Assembly: GCA_009731375.1 (NCBI GenBank)
Contig: BJOX01000160.1
Location: 473,999 to 519,763 of the forward strand
Source: Paulinella micropora
Lineage: Eukaryota; Cercozoa; Imbricatea; Euglyphida
Direction: 5' to 3'
DNA: 45,765 nucleotides
Shown: piece by piece, positions 10,417-21,792 of the stretch
How positions within the stretch are numbered: position 1 is the stretch's first letter
Layout: each line of letters starts with the position of its first letter
The notes under the pieces: generated by a model
What the model saw: only the letters and a program-made list of their open reading frames with translations
Told to the model about the DNA's origin: nothing
The model's database searches: none
Made by a program: the position numbers and the translations under genes

Positions 10417-12403
10417 GAACTGTTATCGTATCAGGAATGAAATTTGCAGGCAGGAAAAGGAAGTCAGGGCAGCGCCTTTGTTAACAATTTAAGTCACGAC
10501 TCTGAGTGTTAAACTCTCTGAAACTTTTGTAGCCTCATTGTATTAATATGCTCCTCGTTTTGACTCTTTGGAGCACCCTTTTTGTTTACCTTTCCTTCTC
10601 ACACTTCATCTTCCCACTCAATCCTACGAGTGGCAAGTTTCTATTAAAAGAGTGATTGCGTAAAAAAGCGATTAATCAATTTCATATATATATACTATTA
10701 ATATTTAATTTGTTTTAAAAAATAATTAGAGAAAAATATGTGAGAGAGGATTGATGCAAAGCCTCTGACTTGATTCAAGAAAAAATCATTCAGTCGCTTG
10801 CTACTTGATGCACCGTGGCACAGATACGTCACACTGCCTCGTGCAGCATACTGTTTTATCGGAATGAATACCGTACTGGACAGAATTATTAACATTATGT
10901 CAACTTTCTTCAAGTTTATACTTCAAGTTTTATGTTAGATCACTATCATGGCATAGTATTCAGAATCTTCGAGAATATAATAATCTATGATAGCAACTAC
11001 ACTCTATCAGCAGTACTACAGCTTTAATAAGAAAAGGCGCCAACAGAACACGCCACGTAACTTGACTGGCAGGATCATAAGTAATGGCTCTACCGACACC
11101 GTTTGTAAGTTTTGACTACCTTCTTGTAAGGAAATTACCAACCGGCATTCAATTGAATCACACACACACCTGCGGCTGTCATTTAATCTCAAAATACTTC
11201 CGAGAACAGGGAAGGTACCAACTTCAAAGACGCTGGGATGGTCAATCAAGTTCCAGTTTATTTAGTACTCTTACTTGACAGACTACTTGTCCCTTGCAAA
11301 ACAAATAGTACAAATTCTCAGAACTAGCAAAATATTTCAAGTGCGGCAAGCACGAGTTGTGTAGCGGTTGGAGTTGTTCAAGTCAGTCTGGAAACTGTAG
11401 GCGCAGATAGGTAAATAATACTGTCAACATTCATTTTAGCCTTATATAAAATTTTCAACCTATACGTGAGACTAACTTAATAATCTGCAGTATACTTGCT
11501 GTGTCCTACAGTAGAAACTTTATTGAGAAAAGGGCGCCAAGGGACGGCCCGATTATATGCTAGGCCGGACATACGTAATGGCTCTCACGACACACATTAC
11601 ATATGCCGTCCCATACTGACTATCCGGTTAATTATATTAATAGGTCTAACACTCCCACTGGATCAAAGTAAATTATTAAATTAACTGTAGGTCCCAATAT
11701 ATCTATCCTGTGAAAACTGTAAAAACACAGCCTGACTCAAAACATAATAATATTACTCACTCTTACCCTCACTCTCTCCAATAGGTTATGTCGATGGTGG
11801 CTACCCGGCTTGCTAGGGCAAGTATGCATCAGCTGGATTACATACAGGGCAGCTCCCCCTAGTCAAGATAGGCCTGGTCGACGAGAAGAGGACTAGGTCC
11901 TACGCACCCCCTATCCTATGTTGAGTAACATTATATATGTAACACAAGTACGGTATGGTCATAATACACATATAACATTGATGTATATATATGATCGCGT
12001 AAGTAACCATAATATATAAAAATATGACATATGATAATGAATCCATCTGTACTGATGGAAGGTATGATCAACTTGAACTAGGTGATACTTATCTATACGG
12101 TAGTATGAATTTATAAATTTGACAGCGCTTCCCGTAGAGGGGTATAAAAAGAACATAAAGTAACATAATATGTATATGAACAAAGACACGATATCTGTAA
12201 TTCATATGTATCGGCCTGTCTGGTACATCCGGCTGGTCTGACGTACTTCCGTGTTGTTCCACACTCCCGTGTGGCACGTTCACCGACCAGCCGGACTCCA
12301 TGTCGGCTTCTTATAGATTTTATGTATATAAGTGTATAGAGATAGAAACTGAAGCGAAGCATATAGAAGTTGGAACGGAACGAGCGAAAGAGACGCGATC
12401 ATC
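10417..12403. other. gene-free AT-rich region with LTR-like scraps
   Basis: No coding exon is recognised here. Two related segments near 11010-11090 and 11505-11605 share AAAAGG(G)CGCCAA and GTAATGGCTCT(A/C)(C/A)CGACAC words at similar spacing. This suggests two diverged copies of one non-coding element, possibly LTR fragments of the copia element whose 3' end starts at 12684 on the minus strand. A segment near 10596-10670 resembles one near 24980-25060. No LTR boundary, primer-binding site or target duplication could be fixed. Confidence 0.35.
10596..10670 (+). repeat. dispersed repeat, copy a
   Basis: The words CTTCCCACTCA.TCCTAC.AGTGGCAAGT and TTGCGTAAA recur in the same order at 24985-25045. 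The two segments look like diverged copies of one interspersed element. Its type is unknown. Confidence 0.5.
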
Positions 12404-12544
12404 GTATTTCAGGCTGAGAAAACGGGCGAAGTCATCACGCTTTGACAACCTGAAATACAAATGTCTCAAAGGAATGAGATCATCCGTAGTACTTCAGGTT
12501 GAGAAACCGGGTGAAATCGTCACAGTTTGACAACCTCAAGTACT
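12404..12544. repeat. two tandem stem-loops, period about 85 bp
   Basis: GTATTTCAGG at 12404-12413 pairs perfectly with CCTGAAATAC at 12449-12458. AGTACTTCAGGTTG at 12488-12501 pairs with CAACCTCAAGTACT at 12531-12544 with one mismatch. The two units are direct repeats of each other (GATCATC..TTCAGG.TGAGAAA.CGGG.GAA.TC.TCAC), yet each keeps its own complementary arms. This looks like structure maintained after duplication. Confidence 0.7.
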
Positions 12545-12683
12545 AATATCGCTGATCACTCGCCACCGGATCCCGTCGGCACTCGTCTTTTCACTCACCT
12601 GTACAACTTATGTATAATATGCGAGAAAATTATGGTATTACATGCCCCGGGAATATAAACGAAGTTCAAGATGATAAACCTTA

Positions 12684-13328
12684 CTAATACGGGAATTGGT
12701 CGAACTTTATCCTGAATTTTGCGCAGTTTTCCCTACTAAGCACAACGAAGATTTTTCCAGCCAGGTAATTGAATTTGTCTACCGTGAAATGTATTTTGGT
12801 GAAGTTTTCCCTACTAAGCACAACGGAGATTTTTCCAGCCAGGTAATTGAATTTGTCTACCGTGAAATGTATTTTGGTGAATACATCCGCGATATTCTCC
12901 TCTGTAGGGACCCGGAACAGTTTGACCTTTCCTTCTCTCACGAGTTGTGCTAGAAGGTGGTATCGGACCTCTATGTGCTTGGTCCTAGCTTCCCCTAGTC
13001 CTCTCTCCGACAATAATATCGTTCCTTCGTTATCCTCGAAGAGAGGGGTGGGACCTTCAAGATTTATTCCGATATCCCGTAAAGTTTGTTGTAATGCAAG
13101 AAGCTCTCTAACCGCCTCATTTGCTGAGACAGTCTCAGATATGTTGATTAATAATGAAGTTATATTAATAACGGTGGCAGTTGATAATGAAACGGAACTT
13201 ATCTTAATGAAGTGTAGTAACGGAACTAAAAATAGATGTAAAACTTCAACTTGTCCGGCGGAAGAAAATGAACACAATATCATAGTAATAATTCGGTCCG
13301 GTACGGTATTCACATGATTCTGGATCAT
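12684..13328 (-). pseudogene. Ty1/copia RNase H C-terminal remnant
   Basis: The 214-residue frame reads, from about residue 70, SANEAVRELLALQQTLRDIG, then EDNEGTILLSERG, ARTKHIEVRYHLL and EENIADVFTK. This is the standard end of a copia polyprotein: the RNase H active-site region and the ADIFTK box. The first 65 residues are unrelated and probably flanking DNA. The RT, integrase and protease expected upstream on this strand are absent, because AT-rich DNA and a MITE follow. It is therefore a truncated 3' end. Its closest relative in the window is the RNase H at 16.6-17.1 kb. Confidence 0.8.
12726..12881 (-). repeat. 78-bp in-frame tandem duplication
   Basis: Bases 12726-12803 and 12804-12881 are nearly identical. 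In the minus-strand reading the duplication repeats 26 residues beginning FTKIHFTVDKFNYLAGKI, directly after the ADVFTK box. The length is a multiple of three, so the frame stays open. Confidence 0.9.
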
Positions 13329-13329
13329 A

Positions 13330-13935
13330 CTGATAATATGATCTTATTCAATATTATTCAACTTATGATTAATATTATATTAATCAATACTATTCAATAC
13401 TATTCAATATTATGCATCAATATATATGACTTAATCAATATTGCTGTTGACATTCAAGACAACAAAAAAAATTGATTTTTCTGTTTTGGTTGGAATTTCA
13501 GTTTTGGTTGGAATTTTGATTTTGGGTGAAAATTTGAATTTTTCAAATTAACTGCTATATTCGTCCGCAAAATATCGTAAATTTTCGCGAAATGTTACCG
13601 TTAAATTTGAAAATTTGAATTTTTGTCACAAAAATGAAAAACTGTCACAAAAATGAAAATCTGACACAAAAATGAAAAACTAATTTTTGTTGTTGTCTTG
13701 AATGTCAACAGCAATATTATTCAATCAGTGTCACAGTATTCAATATTATTTAATATTATTCAATATTATTCAATAGTATTCAAATCATAGTATTATTCAA
13801 TAGATGATTATTGAACGTTATGAGGCCTCATTAATATTATTCAAAATATTATTTAACGTTATCAAAATTATTGAACCTAATTATTGAATATCATTAATGT
13901 TGATCAATATTACTTAATAACGGTAGGATGATGAT
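13330..13935. repeat. (TTCAATATTA)n-like AT-rich DNA around a MITE
   Basis: Variants of ATTCAATATTATT and ATTCAATACTATT occur repeatedly on both sides of the 13441-13714 element. There is no coding content. Confidence 0.7.
13441..13714. mobile_element. MITE, 274 bp, about 34-37-bp terminal inverted repeats, possible TA duplication
   Basis: The left end TTGCTGTTGACATTCAAGAC (from 13441) has its exact complement at 13695-13714. The inverted match extends through an A/T tract to about 37 bp with one or two mismatches. TA flanks both ends (13439-13440 and 13715-13716), as expected for Tc1/mariner-type elements. The matching arms actually extend through AATA, so the exact target duplication is ambiguous. 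The interior is AT-rich with three direct (C)TG(T/A)CACAAAAATGAAAA words and a TTTTCGCGAAA palindrome, and it encodes nothing. It would depend on a transposase encoded elsewhere. Confidence 0.8.
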
Positions 13936-13941
13936 GATGAT

Positions 13942-14086
13942 GAGAGAGAGAGAGAGAGAGAGAGCCTGAGAGAGCGAGAGTGAGAGAGAGTGAAAGAGAG
14001 TGAAAGAGAGAGAGAGAGAGAGAGCCTCGAAGAGAGAGACTCCCGAGAGAGAGAGAGAGCCTGAGAGAGCGAGAGTGTGTGAGAGT

Positions 14087-14120
<34 letters not shown>

Positions 14121-14155
14121 TGGATAAGAGGATAGAGGAGAGAGGGAGAGAGGGA
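13942..14155 (+). repeat. GA-rich microsatellite
   Basis: (GA)n tracts are separated by two copies of GAGCCTGAGAGAGCGAGAGTG. Reading frames over it are repeat translations. Confidence 0.95.
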
Positions 14156-14169
14156 GAAAGGGGGGAAAC

Positions 14170-14524
14170 ATACATGCATACATGCATGCATGCGTATATA
14201 GATGCATACATACATGCATACATGCATACATGCATACATGCATACATACATACATACATACATACATGCATGCATACATGCATACATAAATACATACATA
14301 CATACATACATACATGCATGCATGTATGCATGCATCATGCATGCATGCATGCGTACATGCAAGCATGCATGCATGCATGCATGCATGCATGCATACATAC
14401 AGACATACATACATACATACCTGCATACCTACATACATACATACCTATATACCTACATACATACATACATGCATACATGCATACGTACATACATACATAC
14501 ATGCATACATACATACATACATAC

Positions 14525-14557
<33 letters not shown>

Positions 14558-14617
14558 CATATATACATACATACATGCATACATACATACATACGTACAT
14601 ACACACACACATACACA

Positions 14618-14648
<31 letters not shown>

Positions 14649-15985
14649 CATTGCATGCATACATGCATACATACATACATACAAACATGCATACATACAT
14701 ACATACATACATACATACATACATACATGCATGCATGCATGCATGCATACATACATATATACATACATACATACATACATGCATACATGCATACATACAT
14801 ACATACATACATACATGCATACATACATACATACATGCATACATACATACATACATGCATGCCTGCATGCATGCATGCATGCATTACATGCATGACATAC
14901 ATTACATACATACATGCATGCATACATGCATGCATACATGCATGCATGATTGCATTTGCATGCATGCATGCATACATACATACATACATACATACACATA
15001 CATATAAACATACATACATACAGATATACATACATAGACACACACACACATACACACATACATACATACATACATACATGCATGCATGCATGCATGCATA
15101 CATACATACATACATACATACATATAATACACATACATACATACATGCATACATACATACATACATACATACATACATACATACATGCATGCATGCATGC
15201 ATACATACATGCATACATACATGCATACATACATACATACATGCATACATACATACATACATGCATACATACATACATACATACATACATATACATGCAT
15301 GCATGCATGCATGCATGCCTGCATGCCTGCATGCATGTATACATACATACATACATATATACATATATACATACATACATACATACATGCATACATACAT
15401 ACATACATACATACATGCATGCATGCATGCATACATACATATATACATACATACATACATACATGCATGCATACATACATACATACATACATACATACAT
15501 GCATGCATGCATGCATGCATGTATGCATGCATGCATGCATACATGCATACATACATACATGCATACATACATACATTCATACATTCATACATTCATACAT
15601 ACATACATACATGCATACATGCATACATGCATACATAAATACATACATACATACATCATACATACATACATACATACATACATGCATACATACATATACA
15701 TGCATGCATACATACATGCATGCATGAGTACTTGCATGCATGCCTGCATGCATGCAGGCATGCATGCATGCATGCATACATGCATGCATATATGCATACA
15801 TACATACATATATACATACATACTAGACATACTAGACATACATACATACATACATATGTACATATGTATACATATGTACATATGTACATACATACAATGT
15901 ACATACATACATACATACATACATATGTACATAAATACATACATAAATACATACATACATACATACATACATTACATACATACAT
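14170..15985. repeat. 1.8-kb (CATA)n/(CATG)n tetranucleotide array
   Basis: CATA and CATG tetramers alternate in blocks throughout, with a few ATATACA and ACACACAT interruptions. All six frames are open for long stretches (His/Thr/Tyr/Ile or Met/Tyr/Val/Cys runs) only because the unit lacks stop codons. CATG blocks make the strand locally self-complementary. Confidence 0.97.
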
Positions 15986-15987
15986 AA

Positions 15988-16043
15988 ACACACACACACA
16001 CAGACACACACACACACACAGACAGACACACACACACACACTG
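15988..16043 (+). repeat. (CA)n microsatellite
   Basis: ACACAC with CAGACA interruptions, contiguous with the end of the tetranucleotide array. Confidence 0.95.
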
Positions 16044-16570
16044 CCGAGGCCTTTCAAGACATACAGAATTGTAGTCTGATAAATCGCCCTCCGACCAACA
16101 ACTGTGACCTCCAACTTAGCCTCTTAGATGTTTGTATGTATATAAATATAATAATACTAGTAATAATATGAAGCGATCACGAGGGGGGGCGCGAATACGC
16201 GAGAGAATGTCATTGATTGCCAATTGACGAGTTGAAGCATTTTTGTGAGAGCGAGCAAAAAGGCGACAAAACGCCAAAGCCCGGACTACGCTCTCATCCT
16301 CTGGCCAGTCGATCGAACTACCTATGAGCGTAATAGGGGGTAAGTATTTGGAAATGAGGGTCCTCTGGTTGGCGCTGTTCCGTCCTTTGTCCCCTAGCTC
16401 CCAGTCAACTTTCCCCCTAAGACAATGGGTAGATGCGTATGCGGAAAATCAATAACTATATACCGAGGTTATAATGTGTTCAGAAAAGTGAACCTTATGG
16501 GTAGATTCAATACGCAAACTGATCGGGTTTCATCGCAATACGAGCACGACCCTGCCTGTCTAGCAAGAAG
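16044..16570. other. non-coding flank of the rearranged copia element
   Basis: No coding content is recognised. It lies directly downstream (in minus-strand sense) of the RNase H remnant, where a 3' LTR would be expected. I could not match it to any upstream copy. Confidence 0.35.
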
Positions 16571-17140
16571 GAAATTTTCTTAGCCAGATAGATAAATTTC
16601 TAAACCGTGAAATATATTTTGGTAAATATATTCGCAATATTTTCTCGGTTGGTACTCTACATATTTGACTATTCCGTCCTTAACGAGTTTTGCAAGCAGA
16701 TGATACCTTACCTCAATATGCTTGGTACGGTCATCCCTAACCCCCTCTCGGACAACAATACAGTCCCTTCGTTATCTTCGAAGAGGGGGTTGGGGCCCTT
16801 GAGATTGATTCCGATATCCCTTAGAGATTGCAATATCGCGAGGAGTTCTCTTACTGCCTCGTTGGCTGATACCGTTTCGGATTCCAACGTGGATTGAGCT
16901 ATTACAGATTGCAGTTTTGAGAACCATGCCGCCGGGGTCCCATTGAATAAATAAACATACCCGGACCGAGACTTTCGCGAAACTTTATCTCCTACAAAAT
17001 CGGAGTCCACAAACCCCACCAACGAATTTTCCGAGATTATCCTATCGACATTAGCGATGATTGGTACGCTGAAAGCTTCCACCCCGGGCATTCCAGAGTC
17101 CGATGATTCATCGGGCTCGGGGGTACAAGCTTGACAACTG
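16571..17140 (-). pseudogene. Ty1/copia RNase H remnant
   Basis: Reading on the minus strand, the frame ending near 16708 shows GFVDSDFVGDKVSRKSRSGY and PAAWFSKLQSVIAQSTLESE, then SANEAVREL and EDNEGTVLLSERG. This is the copia RNase H domain with its first catalytic Asp in VDSDF. A frameshift near 16730 is followed in another frame by RTKHIEVRYHLLAKLV and a decayed FTK box with stop codons. It is the same family as the 12.7-kb remnant. The RT that should precede it on this strand is not there, since the adjoining DNA carries integrase in the opposite orientation. Confidence 0.8.
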
Positions 17141-17230
17141 TCCTCTCACCTTTCTCAAAAGGCCAACTTACCTGTATATCATGACATATACTGTTCTACG
17201 TCTCCTTGTGTATGTGGTTGGCAATGTGAT

Positions 17231-18213
17231 GTGTCTCGTACTTACATACCTTATTCTGCTGAGATAGACACAGAGAGAGGTGAGAGAGCAAAGCAGGAGG
17301 ATGACAAAGTGTTGTATCCTGTTGTCCGTCCCCACTACCATGAAAACCTGCACGCCACTGTATTTCACCGCATGTGTAAACACAGAGGGGTAAAAGCCAT
17401 GGAAAGAATGGCTAAGAGAGTGGAGAGAACGAATAATGAAATGTGAGTGGTGTTTGCGGAATAAGATCAAAAAGACACCACACTTCAAAAAGAACCATCA
17501 TATCGTAAAGCACCGACCCGGGATCCACATCTCCATGGATACCCAGGGTTGATGGAATACGATATCATGGGACGGTAAGCGATATAAATTTACCGTTAAG
17601 TGCTTAGCGCCAACTTTGAACTTGATTACTGTTTGCGTCACAAGAATGAATTTTTCCCTTGCTTTCTCAAGGCTACTGCCTTCTTTGAGAGACACTCAGG
17701 AAAGAAGGTTAAGTTTATTACTTGCGACCAAGAGTACGGGATGTATAAAGAGTTCAAAGAGTGGGTTGACGTAAATCAGCCGGTCTTTCTCGAGGCCCCG
17801 ACCGGGGAGAAACAGGTCGTCGCTAAGGTAGAGAGGTCCCACCAAACTAATGGTGGGCCCGCCAGAGCTATCCTTAGCGACGCCGAACTTCCACCCTCTA
17901 TGTGGGTGGAAGCAGAGAAAGCCGCGACGTATTTCAGCAATCTCTTGCCCATAGCTCATGGACCCTTCAAGGGAAATCCCCCTACGAGGTCATCCACAAA
18001 CGTAAACCCATGCTCGATCACCTCAGACCTATCAGGTGCATGGCTTTCATGAAAGTGGATGCTAAGAGGGGGAAAGGAGAAAGGGGGAAGATAGTAATAT
18101 TTCTCGGGTACGAACGGAATACCGGATATTATCGGGTGTATGATCCGGTTGCAAGGAAAATACACGGTAATGTTCGTGATGTCGTGTTCGATGTCTGGAA
18201 ATTAGGCATCTAA
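17231..18213 (+). pseudogene. Ty1/copia integrase, frameshifted
   Basis: The N-terminal zinc-binding part is in three pieces. A His-rich segment (HENLHATVFHRMCKHRG, about 17337-17390) and CEWCLRNKIKK in a second frame (about 17443-17475) form an HHCC-like module. The catalytic core continues at 17600-18000 with ITCDQEY (second Asp), then APTGEKQVVAKVERSHQT (Glu) and the WVEAEKAATYFSNLLP block. A frameshift near 17960 leads into GKSPYEVIHKRKPMLDHLRP and IFLGYERNTGYYRVYDPVAR, the conserved end of the copia integrase. There are at least three disruptions, so no functional enzyme is encoded as assembled. Confidence 0.8.
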
Positions 18214-20768
18214 ATCTCTAGTAGGGACAAACACCTCTGAAGAGATGTTTTCAGTGAAATGGCATTTGCCCCCTCCCGAACCCCAATGAACCCTACAACA
18301 CCCAGAAGTCAAGGTAATGCTTCGGGGAGATCGCGGTAGAGGTATTTCCGACTGGGGGAGACACTTCCCCAGCCGGGGGTCTATCATCCGGATCGCCCCC
18401 ACATGAAGCGCCCCCCAATGACTCCAATACTGGGAACGGCGATACTAAGGGAGTGGAAGTCAGGGAGGACAGATCTGACCCACCACCCCTAGTACCCCCT
18501 ACCCCGAAAGGTATGACTCCTAAGCCCCGTGGGGATCAGGGGGAGGCGAAAGTCACGAAAAAGAAACATAGGATCAAAAAGAGACAAGATTTGTCCGGGA
18601 TATATATGGAAATTCTGGCTAAAGTGTGGGGAGAGTGATAGGCGAAACAAACTTACGGGAATAATTTGCAAACTGCGGTTCGCAAAGGAACGGTATCTGC
18701 ACCCGCTGCCCCAGTTGTCCGTAAAACCAAACGTTTCCCGGCACACGCGGTCCTCTTTGATGACGGAGTTACCGATAAAGTGATTGATACGGAAATTCTC
18801 AAGTATGCCTTGCTCATATCCCGGTAAAACCACCACCCCAATCGACCACCTCAAATGACGACTAAGATCAAAGTGAAGCCGCCGCGCCCAATGCGGGTGG
18901 CCCAAACTTTGATACTACGTCCGAATTTGCGTTTGTCGAGGGAGAGAGGGAAAGGGTGGAGCAAAGTGCTGAACACAGCTCTAATTGGCGATCGCATGAA
19001 CAAGGCAAAATTTCAGGGGAAAATATCTTCTCGGGAAGGACAAGGAGCGCACATGTCACGGTATGCGCCCGAGAAGAACGTGCAGAATGTTGTCTTGTCA
19101 GTGAGAAATTTCCGGAATTCGCGGTGATACAAAAACCAAAAGACCGTAAGCAAGCTCGGCAGAAAGAGTTCGAGCAGCTGAAAGAATTTAAGGCTTTTGT
19201 TTGGCGCAAGGAAAAGGAAGCTAGAATGTCCGGGACACCAATCATTCCGGTAAAATGGATAGACACCNNNNNNNNNNCAGCCGGTCTTTCTCGAGGCCCC
19301 GACCGGGGAGAAACAGGTCGTCGCTAAGGTAGAGAGGTCCCACCAAACTAATGGTGGGCCCGCCAGAGCTATCCTTAGCGACGCCGAACTTCCACCCTCT
19401 ATGTGGGTGGAAGCAGAGAAAGCCGCGACGTATTTCAGCAATCTCTTGCCCATAGCTCATGGACCCTTCAAGGGAAATCCCCCTACGAGGTCATCCACAA
19501 ACGTAAACCCATGCTCGATCACCTCAGACCTATCAGGTGCATGGCTTTCATGAAAGTGGATGCTAAGAGGGGGAAAGGAGAAAGGGGGAAGATAGTAATA
19601 TTTCTCGGGTACGAACGGAATACCGGATATTATCGGGTGTATGATCCGGTTGCAAGGAAAATACACGGTAATGTTCGTGATGTCGTGTTCGATGTCTGGA
19701 AATTAGGCATCTAAATCTCTAGTAGGGACAAACACCTCTGAAGAGATGTTTTCAGTGAAATGGCATTTGCCCCCTCCCGAACCCCAATGAACCCTACAAC
19801 ACCCAGAAGTCAAGGTAATGCTTCGGGGAGATCGCGGTAGAGGTATTTCCGACTGGGGGAGACACTTCCCCAGCCGGGGGTCTATCATCCGGATCGCCCC
19901 CACATGAAGCGCCCCCCAATGACTCCAATACTGGGAACGGCGATACTAAGGGAGTGGAAGTCAGGGAGGACAGATCTGACCCACCACCCCTAGTACCCCC
20001 TACCCCGAAAGGTATGACTCCTAAGCCCCGTGGGGATCAGGGGGAGGCGAAAGTCACGAAAAAGAAACATAGGATCAAAAAGAGACAAGATTTGTCCGGG
20101 ATATATATGGAAATTCTGGCTAAAGTGTGGGGAGAGTGATAGGCGAAACAAACTTACGGGAATAATTTGCAAACTGCGGTTCGCAAAGGAACGGTATCTG
20201 CACCCGCTGCCCCAGTTGTCCGTAAAACCAAACGTTTCCCGGCACACGCGGTCCTCTTTGATGACGGAGTTACCGATAAAGTGATTGATACGGAAATTCT
20301 CAAGTATGCCTTGCTCATATCCCGGTAAAACCACCACCCCAATCGACCACCTCAAATGACGACTAAGATCAAAGTGAAGCCGCCGCGCCCAATGCGGGTG
20401 GCCCAAACTTTGATACTACGTCCGAATTTGCGTTTGTCGAGGGAGAGAGGGAAAGGGTGGAGCAAAGTGCTGAACACAGCTCTAATTGGCGATCGCATGA
20501 ACAAGGCAAAATTTCAGGGGAAAATATCTTCTCGGGAAGGACAAGGAGCGCACATGTCACGGTATGCGCCCGAGAAGAACGTGCAGAATGTTGTCTTGTC
20601 AGTGAGAAATTTCCGGAATTCGCGGTGATACAAAAACCAAAAGACCGTAAGCAAGCTCGGCAGAAAGAGTTCGAGCAGCTGAAAGAATTTAAGGCTTTTG
20701 TTTGGCGCAAGGAAAAGGAAGCTAGAATGTCCGGGACACCAATCATTCCGGTAAAATGGATAGACACC
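17777..20768 (+). repeat. exact 1,491-bp direct duplication around a 10-N gap
   Basis: Bases 17777-19267 and 19278-20768 appear identical, including all frameshifts, and are separated only by ten N (19268-19277). The first copy ends exactly at the gap and the second begins exactly after it. This is the pattern left when two contigs that overlap by 1.5 kb are joined without merging. It carries the integrase C-terminus, the acidic/basic linker and the first part of RT. Confidence 0.95.
18214..20456 (+). other. integrase-RT linker of the copia element (present twice)
   Basis: Short open frames include one with PPPLVPPTPKGMTPKPRGDQ followed by a basic KVTKKKHRIKKRQ segment. They are the low-complexity tether between integrase and RT typical of copia polyproteins, now broken by stops. 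The same text occurs before and after the 19268-19277 gap. Confidence 0.55.
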
Positions 20769-21398
20769 GTCAAACAAGAGGGTACGCTATATGAGTTCCA
20801 TAAAGCCCGAATTACGTTGAGAGGGGACCTTTTGAAGGCATACGCCCAGTATGACCCTAGAAAGACTTACTCCCCCACCGCTCAACATCGGACAATTTTA
20901 CTTATGATAGCTTACGCTGCATGTTTTGGGATCGACTTATGGCTGATCGATTTTACCACGGCCTATCTCCACGCTAAAATCCCGTACAACATTTACGTAA
21001 GGCCACCGCCCGAATTCCAATTGGAGGATTACGTTTGGCTTTTGAAAAAGGCTTTATACGGCCACCCGGAATCGGGTCGGTTATGGTACGATATGTTGTA
21101 CGGGGAACTCACGGGGGAACTTGAGTTCAGAACCTTTACGCTCGATAGAGCTTCCTTCATAAGGCATGGGAGCAGCCTCAAAGCCGCACAACTCCTATCC
21201 TTCCATGTCGATGACGGATGCCACGCTGCGACTATCAAAATGATCGCGCACTTTGAGAAAAAGGGATTTAGATGCAAAGATCTGGGTGAAGCCACAGAGT
21301 TCAAGAATATCCAGATTGTTCAAACTGAGAAAGGGATTGCGTTACATCAACGCAAATACGAACTTCTCATTGGGGTATATGAACGAAGTACCAGCTAA
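20457..21398 (+). pseudogene. Ty1/copia reverse transcriptase
   Basis: The 313-residue frame contains the full set of RVT_2-type motifs: PVKWIDTVKQEG, then ARITLRGDL, YSPTAQHRTILLMIAYA, LWLIDFTTAYLHAKIP (first catalytic Asp), LKKALYGHPESGRLWYD, and LLSFHVDDG (catalytic DD pair near 21201-21215). After the motif EFKNIQIVQTEKGIALHQ the frame ends. The rest of the thumb region continues in the 21253-21792 frame, so there is a frameshift near 21350. The first roughly 80 residues are linker, not RT. Confidence 0.88.
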
Positions 21399-21792
21399 AA
21401 CCCCGTTCACATATGAAAATCCTGCACCTCTCAAGAAGGACCGCCGGCTATTGAAGTATGACCTAAGATGCCTAATAGGTATGCTCATTTTCTTAGCCGT
21501 GCATACGAGGCCCCTCCTTATTTGCCAGTTGAGTATTGCGGCTAAATCCCAAGTCCCCAATCCCGACACATCATATGCGATGGCGCATCGCATGTTCGTG
21601 TGGCTATTGACACCAAGGGCGTTGTTTTTCCGGAGGGGGGACAAGAATCTTAGGAAACTATTAGAAACTTGTTTCTCTGCCCCAAAAACCCCCAAAGACT
21701 GGAAGCCTAACCATGGATCATGCGCCGCGGCCAATGCAATGAACGAATTCATAGAACAATCTGCGCCTCACTTGTTTCAGGAGGAGGGGTGA
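21340..21792 (+). pseudogene. Ty1/copia RT C-terminal part, shifted frame
   Basis: From about 21380 this frame carries YMNEVPAKTPFTYENPAPLK, then LRCLIGMLIFLAVHTRPLLI and the SYAMAHRMFVWLL helix. These correspond to the YR.LIG.L.YLA..TRPDI and RYL blocks that follow copia RT. It ends at 21792, where the orientation of the element's coding sequence changes. Confidence 0.65.

Noticed and set aside
13894-16114. Many long ORFs on both strands (Met-Tyr-Val-Cys or His-Thr-Tyr-Ile repeats, up to 478 residues)
   Set aside because: They are translations of the CATA/CATG and GA microsatellites, open in every frame because the unit has no stop codon.
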